NCBI GenBank assembly: GCA_030248215.1
Contig: JASANG010001167.1
Location: forward strand, 67,501 to 131,500
Reading direction: 5' to 3'
Length of the DNA: 64,000 nt
Source: Enoplolaimus lenunculus
Taxonomy: Eukaryota > Nematoda > Enoplea > Enoplida > Thoracostomopsidae
This document shows, piece by piece, positions 58,938-64,000 of this stretch. The first letter of the stretch is position 1, and the number at the start of each line of letters is the position of its first letter. Position numbers and translations under genes: made by a program. A model generated the notes under the pieces. That model worked only from the letters and a program-made list of their open reading frames with translations, was not told where the DNA came from and searched no databases.

Positions 58938-59078
58938 CGGGACCGTAACCCCCTGGAAAATTTTTGCCACCCCCCACTGGAAAATTTTCAACCTTGCTTG
59001 TAAAGTCAACTAAAACAATTGTATGCCCCTCTTAAAATTTTTTAGCCGTCCTAGCAATGTGAGCAGGCTACGGGCCTG
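58938..59078. mobile_element. Family B hAT-like element in intron
   Basis: CGGGACCGTAACC to GGCTACGGGCCTG, with ACCTTGCTTGTAAAGTCAAC and GTATGCCCCTCTT. Within the long MATH intron. Confidence 0.6.
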
Positions 59079-59164
59079 ACCGGATGCCGACACGCGCAGC
59101 CATACGTTGCTGATAAAAACATAAGGCGAAATATATTTAATGGCAGGCGATAATTTTTATTAAA

Positions 59165-59240
59165 CTAATTTTATCGTGGCGCGTGCTGGCGTCCGGTGGT
59201 GCGTAGTGGCGTCTGACGTCGCGCAGCGAATATAGCGGAA
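59165..59240. repeat. Family E fragment in intron
   Basis: CGTGGCGCGTGCTGGCGTCC and GCGAATATAGCGGAACC resemble E terminus and interior; diverged. Confidence 0.4.
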
Positions 59241-59394
59241 CCCAAAGTTTAAGCTATGTCTCGGGTAACAATACGATACAAGATTTTGGAAGGATTTGTT
59301 TACAGCATCATTAAAATATTAATTTGAATCGAATTAATCCGAAGAGTAAACATCAACATGAGACTTGTTCGGACCCTCCACATTCAAGGTCAAG

Positions 59395-59645
59395 GCTTAT
59401 GCTTAGGGAAAGGGTTAAGTGAATCGTTTCGGCTCAAACTGCTGGTAGGGTAAGCCATTTCCGAAGCCTATGCCCAAGCGTAAGCCTGAGCGTAAGACCG
59501 TGGTTGGTAAGTGTACACAAGCCAGCAACATAATAAACATAAATACGCAATTGAAATCCGAAAACTAAGCCTAACTTCAAGCCTAACGTATGTTGAAAAA
59601 ATTACTGATATTAAAATATAAAGTCATAAGCCTAAACGCTAAGCC
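59395..59645. repeat. Family D remnants in intron
   Basis: Two patches of degenerate hexamers: AAGCCTATGCCCAAGCGTAA near 59466 and AAGCCTAACTTCAAGCC near 59567. Confidence 0.5.
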
Positions 59646-59647
59646 TA

Positions 59648-59899
59648 CACTGTAAATTCCAATGAGTTGATTAATCAATTCAGCTAGCGAGTTGATTATT
59701 TCTGAATTAATATCAGCAAACATAAACTCACACTGAGTTGAGTTGATTCTCACTATGAGTTGAGTTGACTCTCTGTGAGTTGGTTAATTAAGTCCGAATA
59801 AATTGAATCAACTCAAAATTCTGAGTTCTGATGGTCCTAACTCAGACTGAGTGATTCATCTCATTTTGAGTTCAAATCAACTCACTGAAATTTACAGTG
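59648..59899. mobile_element. TA-flanked TIR element with GAGTTGA body
   Basis: Ends CACTGTAAATTCCAATGAGT and ACTCACTGAAATTTACAGTG are inverted (25 bp, about three mismatches). TA lies at 59646-59647 and 59900-59901. The interior is rich in TGAGTTGAGTTGA and its complement. 252 bp, in the intron; mariner-type flanks. Confidence 0.8.
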
Positions 59900-59982
59900 T
59901 AAAGTCTAAAATTGCAATTCTAAAGATCGATATTTTAATCGAGTCTTCAGAATTGGTTACTATTAATCTTTTTTTCAATATT

Positions 59983-60157
59983 CAGTAGCGGTTCCAAAAT
60001 TTTTTAAAAGAATGACCCGCGCGAGATACAATAGTAGAAAAATCTCGCGAGTAAGAATCCAAACGCTATTTTAGTGCTAAATTGTAATACTAAATCTTAG
60101 TTTTGATTCCTGTTGGGAGAGGCTGAACCAGGGAGGCTCTCCTTGGATCCGCCAGTG
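59983..60157. mobile_element. Family C hAT-like element beside a splice donor
   Basis: Ends CAGTAGCGGTTCCAAAATTT and CTTGGATCCGCCAGTG. 175 bp. It lies 15 bp downstream of the donor of the first MATH exon. The flanks (TCAATATT, TCCACAGT) match at only 4 of 8. Confidence 0.75.
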
Positions 60158-60172
60158 TCCACAGTAACTTAC

Positions 60173-60534
60173 CATATATTCTAGATACATGCCATAATAT
60201 CCAGGCAGTATCCGGCTGTCACAACCGGAACTTCCGGTTGTATATTTCTTCAAACAAAGCCGCCAGCGGAACTGTCGGCCCTGATAAACTGTTGTAAACT
60301 GGGGTGAATAGTGATTTTCACGAGATTCAATTTTATCAATGAATTGGTCAATGTTCCAGTGGTATTGAAATTTGCATGCACGTAATCGCAAATTGCAAGT
60401 GCAATTTTTGCCATGGTTACGCTGCGGTGCATCACTGCACGATGCAGTAGGCTCAGCAGTGTTTGACATTGCGGCGGTGTTGCTTTGAAGCGCAGACTGG
60501 TTGCTATCGGAACTACTTGATCGTTCGAGTTGAC
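60173..60534 (-). CDS. SPOP-like MATH-BTB protein, first MATH exon
   Basis: Acceptor AATAATTCTAG|GT at 60535; donor TATATG|GTAAGT at 60173/60172. The upstream half is Ser/Asn-rich (LERSSSSDSNQSALQSN). The MATH (TRAF-like) domain then begins: CKFQYHWNIDQFIDKI, FTTVYQGRQFRWRLCLKKY, SRILPGYYGMYLEYM. The FxYxWxIxxF opening and the GYYGMYLEYM strand match SPOP (KFSYMWTINNF; KDYLSLYLLL). In SPOP this domain binds substrate degrons. The exon supplies 120 codons plus two bases completing the codon from the preceding exon. Confidence 0.88.
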
Positions 60535-61011
60535 CTAGAATTATTGACACAACGACATTGTTTTGATGGCGGCGTGGCGATTTGAGCTGTCGCTGGCGGT
60601 ATGAGTTCGCGGGAAATATAACGCAAAAGATATTTGATTCTCGAATTCGTCCTAATTTTTGGCATATCATTTGACAGGGGCTGTGCAGAAAGTATAGTTA
60701 CATTAGCTACTAAATACTTGTTCTTCCAACTAATTTTTTGCTTCGCGGAATTATAAGGTGTGGCGCTATCAGAATTGGCATCATAATTTGACAAATTTCC
60801 AACTTTAAACAATGGGGATAGAATACTGGCCTACACTCTAAAGATAGCAGTATATTTTTTGAATATTTCAAAGCCGTTTGGTGTCGTCTAACACCGTACG
60901 GTAATGAAAGTGAATTTTCGCATGGCACCGCATATTAGCAATTTCTGTACAAAAAATTGTTTAACTTTCGGCACCAAGTGCCACTCTAAGTTGCCATCAT
61001 TTGTTACCTAC

Positions 61012-62116
61012 CGTAAGAACGTTGATGAGTCTTCAAATGGAGGCTGCGACCACTTTCTGGCGCTACTTTGACAGGTATTTGGTCTCCGTTGCTGCTGTAA
61101 CCTGATCGCCGTTGGGATTTTGGTTGCTGTTGATGTTGCTGTTGTCGTTGTTGCTGATGTTGTTGGTGCTGATGTTGCTGCTGCGGCTGTTGTTGCTGTT
61201 TTCGTAGCTGTTCCGGACTGCACGATGTTGCTCGGCGAAACTGTGCGCGACTATGGAATGTGTACGTATATATGTTATCACCAGCACCGCAAACACACGA
61301 TGCCGATGGTGGACACGAGTTTAATGGGCCACCTGGTATTCTTTGTCTTGGATCGGTATCGATTTGATAGTCTCGGTCTACTTCTTCAGGCGGGCTGGGC
61401 AGTCTTTGAGGTGCTTGGAACACTTGGCGAAAACTTCTGTCTGGTTGGCTTGCACCCGGCAACGTGTCTTGAAGACTTAGTCGGGGTCGAAAACAAGGAA
61501 TGGAGTTGAAGTGAGTGTTTAGTTTTTTCGTAGTTACGCGTGGTTGAGACCGGGATTGCTGTTGTTGCTCACGTTTTTGGCCTTGGCCCACTAGTGATGC
61601 CGATTCTACTTGCGGATTTGGCACTTGCTCGTCAAGTGATTGCTCGATGATGACGTAACTTTGCCGATTTCTCGCCTGCTCGTCTTGTGATTGATCGATG
61701 ATGACCTCACTTCGTTGATGCGCTACTTGCTCGTTGAGTAGTTGGCTGCCGATGACTTCACTTCGCTTATCTGACACTTGTTCGTCACGTGATTGTTCGA
61801 TTATTACGTCGCTTCGACGTTTCGTTGCGTGTTCGTCACGTAATTGGTCAATAATGACGTCACCTTGAAAACGAGTCACTTGTTCAGCAGGTGATTGGCT
61901 TGCGGCGATGTTCGAATTTGAAGCACAGGGACACTCCGTGATTTTAATAGTCGAATAACGTGTTTTTCGGCGACAAAAATATGACGGCAGTGGTAACAAA
62001 CATGAAGTTGATGGCATACAATATAGCAGTGAATTTTGACCGGAAAATACAATGTTCAAAAAATTTGCTGTAAACGGGATTGACAGATCGGATCCACCTG
62101 GTTGTTGTTGAGGTTC
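61012..62116 (-). CDS. SPOP-like MATH-BTB protein, long disordered N-terminal exon
   Basis: Acceptor CTTTTATCCCAG|GAA at 62117; donor TCTTACG|GTAGGT at 61012/61011. The phase-1 end joins in frame to the MATH exon (QRSYG|QLERSS). The frame is open from the acceptor (EPQQQPGGSDLSIPF), so translation probably starts in an upstream exon not identified here. 61607-61911 encodes six tandem 17-residue repeats of the type DVIIEQSRDEQVSDKRS, the first diverged. A Gln/His-rich tract lies near 61100-61210. The exon is 1105 bp. A long low-complexity N-terminus is unusual for SPOP, whose MATH domain is close to its start. Confidence 0.8.
61607..61911 (-). repeat. Six 51-bp repeats encoding 17 residues each
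   Basis: Coding repeats; the invariant parts are VII.Q....EQ and a closing basic-Ser (KRS, QRS, RQS). Several DNA units carry TGACGTCA-like or GATTG motifs. Confidence 0.85.
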
Positions 62117-63047
62117 CTGGGATAAAAGAATTTTTTTAAAAATTTAACAAAATTGAAATTGGCAGTGTATGTGGTGTAGCGTTCTTATGATGATTAAAAT
62201 GACGTGGTGTTTTGATGTTGAAATGGCAGTGTTAATTTTACGAATGGTTCCGTTGATTTGCAGCTGGTTACAGTAGAAATATTTTCAGTTATTTTAGAAT
62301 TTTACACATTTCAACCAGCGGATTGTAAGATTTATAAGATACGTAGTGAACACGTCTATCGTAAATGGCAGTGTTAAAACGTTTTGGTTATGGTCGAATT
62401 TACATTCTAAATTAAAACTAAGTACAGTTTATATAATTTTATATTTATGCTCTAAATTTTTATATATTAATACTAAATTACAGCCTTGGGCGGTTTGTGC
62501 GGTGGGGCAGTTGCTGAAAAAATTCGGATTCTTTCAAAGGTAGATCTAAGATACGCTTTTAAGCTTCGCTTTAGTGCTGACATTATAATATAGCAATCTT
62601 TATGCAGCATTGTTGTTAATATATAGTTGTATAGTTTCGGCCAGTGTCAAGTGCAGATATTTATGACTGAACGTCGCTTGAAATAGTAAAAATTGCTCGA
62701 GACTAAACCAAACGACGCAATTTTACGTACTAAATCTTAATGCAAAATCTTGGTTTTGATGCCTTTTCATGGTGGCACGGTGCCATGATCCGCTATATAC
62801 TTCTCGATCAGAATAATACGCGATTGTACAAAATAAGCAAAATAAATTTAGGCACTTTCTGTAGTCCTCACAAAACAGTAGGTAAACAAAATGACCTAGT
62901 CAAAACCAGTCACGCAACTAAATATAACAAAAAATTTTCAAAATCTCGCCATTTTAGTTCAATTTATTTCTGGTTCGATTCTTAGCCGACGGGAAGTAAA
63001 ACTGTGCAAGGTTTCGCCGAATAGTAAACTTCGTGCCTGAATATGTT
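62117..63047. other. Upstream intron or 5' flank, no gene seen
   Basis: AT-rich sequence beyond the acceptor at 62117. 62690-62800 resembles the internal block of family C (AATCTTGGTTTTGATGCC). No start exon or promoter motif recognised. Confidence 0.5.
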
Positions 63048-63687
63048 GGGTTCACGTTATAACCGGGCCAGCTTGGGACACGTTTTGTCCCTATTAGACT
63101 ATTGGGTCACATTTTGTCTGCTTGTAGACCTCATATCGTATTCAAAAATTCGTATTTGTCTGCTAATATCATGCGTAGGTCGCCTTTTGTCCTTCAATAC
63201 CATATGATATTCGAGGTATTGTCTGCGAATATCATATGATATATTTTCAGATGTCTGCATAGTTAAGGTAACATACCCAAATTGTCCTGTTGAATATCAT
63301 ATGATACTAGAATTTGAAATTTGAATTTTTGAATTACGAAACTGTGGTTTTAAGCGATTTTGTGTCGGAAACGATTCGCAGGCATGTATTTGGTATTTAA
63401 AGCACGTTTGTGCCTCTGCCGCCCAACTTTTCATTCATTTATTAGTAGCCAAAGGTTACACTGACCCGCTGAATATCATATGATATTCGCATAAATGTCC
63501 GACAGTGTCATGTGACATACCGTCCCTTGTACACATTGATCATTTGAGAGCGGTGGTTTGTAAGCTAATGTCATATGACATTCGAGTTTTGTCTTGTTGT
63601 CCCGATATAAGAGCCCGAATTTAACGTTGACGTCGAATCAACATGGGACAAACCGTGTCCCGCCTGCCCCGGTTATAACGTGAACCC
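63048..63687. mobile_element. TIR element with repeated ATATCATATGATAT palindromes
   Basis: Left GGGTTCACGTTATAACCGGG, then CAGCTTGGGACACG; right CGTGTCCCGCCTGCCCCGG, then TTATAACGTGAACCC. TIRs are about 43 bp with few mismatches. At least six copies of a CATATGA-centred palindrome lie inside (near 63204, 63227, 63292, 63472, 63508, 63571), often next to TTGTC(T/C). No clear target duplication and no open frame. Confidence 0.75.
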
Positions 63688-63956
63688 CGCATTAACGTTG
63701 CAATTGTAATATTGCTACAAGGCTTTGCTATTTGAAATTTTCCAATTTCATACAAATAAGAAGACACGGGAATGCCCGGGAGGGGGGGCGCCAACACACT
63801 GCAATCTGAAGCCTGTACACTTTGAGCCAGCTAGTAGGTACTAAATTCTTATAAAATCACGCTACCAACCCCTACTTATACATAGTTACTCACCGGTTTC
63901 ATGATATTAGTTTAGATTTTTTCACTTACGGTTACACTTTACTTGTCGTGTGCGCG

Positions 63957-64000
63957 GTCCATGTAAAGTTCAGGGGCGGAACGTTTTTCTATAATACTGG
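63957..64000. mobile_element. Family D left end at the window edge
   Basis: GGTCCATGTAAAGTTCAGGG, then GCGGAACGTTTTTCTATAAT match the D terminus; the element continues past the window. Confidence 0.6.

Overview
The window is nuclear DNA from an invertebrate animal. It has spliceosomal introns with canonical GT..AG borders, a MATH-BTB-BACK protein gene of the SPOP type, many microsatellites, and a very heavy load of short non-autonomous DNA transposons. I could not place the species. There are no rRNA genes, no intact tRNA genes, no CRISPR and no bacterial-style genes. Only two convincing protein genes are present, both on the minus strand, one at each end. The 54 kb between them is almost all repeats.

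Left gene (1-2641, minus): a low-complexity Asn/Gln/Ser/Thr-rich protein of unknown function. Two exons join in phase (1611-2641 and 1-1220). The second exon stays open for 406 codons and leaves the window at its left edge. Right gene (56276-62116, minus): a five-exon SPOP/roadkill-like Cullin-3 adaptor. It has a long disordered N-terminal region with six 17-residue repeats and a Gln/His tract, then MATH, BTB and BACK domains. It probably has more exons beyond 62116.

Repeat families named in this annotation: A, hAT-like 'CAGGGTGC' (about 440 bp). B, hAT-like 'CAGGCCCGTAGCC' (about 165 bp). C, hAT-like 'CAGTGGCGGATCC' (about 171 bp). D, a TIR element of about 200 bp whose body is made of TTAGGC-like hexamers. 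E, a TIR element with 'GGTGGCGCTATA' ends. F, a TIR element with 'GTATTCTCAAATG' ends. G, a TA-flanked TIR element with 'CTGTAGTGACCC' ends. H, a TIR element with 'ATGTCGTAGG' ends. I, a dispersed palindromic repeat. Several A-C copies keep recognisable 8-bp target duplications, which supports hAT.

Large repeat structures: 19605-20531 is a pair of B elements in inverted orientation. 23158-29625 is two tandem units, each an 850-900 bp inverted-repeat head, an array of about 100-125 copies of an 18-bp minisatellite, and a tail with a conserved hairpin. 30608-34733 is a 4.1-kb foldback element whose arms are tandem ~155-bp units. 36830-39860 and 52925-54700 hold two copies of a ~560-bp core with a GC-rich hairpin, flanked by minisatellite arrays. 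41173-41764 is a tandem pair of 296-bp units with a tRNA-like Pol III promoter region. 63048-63687 is a TIR element with repeated ATATCATATGATAT palindromes.

A possible small coding exon lies antisense inside an intron of the SPOP-like gene (57944-58138). Three other stretches (4599-4928, 12862-13367, 43530-43800) have coding-like composition but no recognised homology. They are listed as weak candidates.
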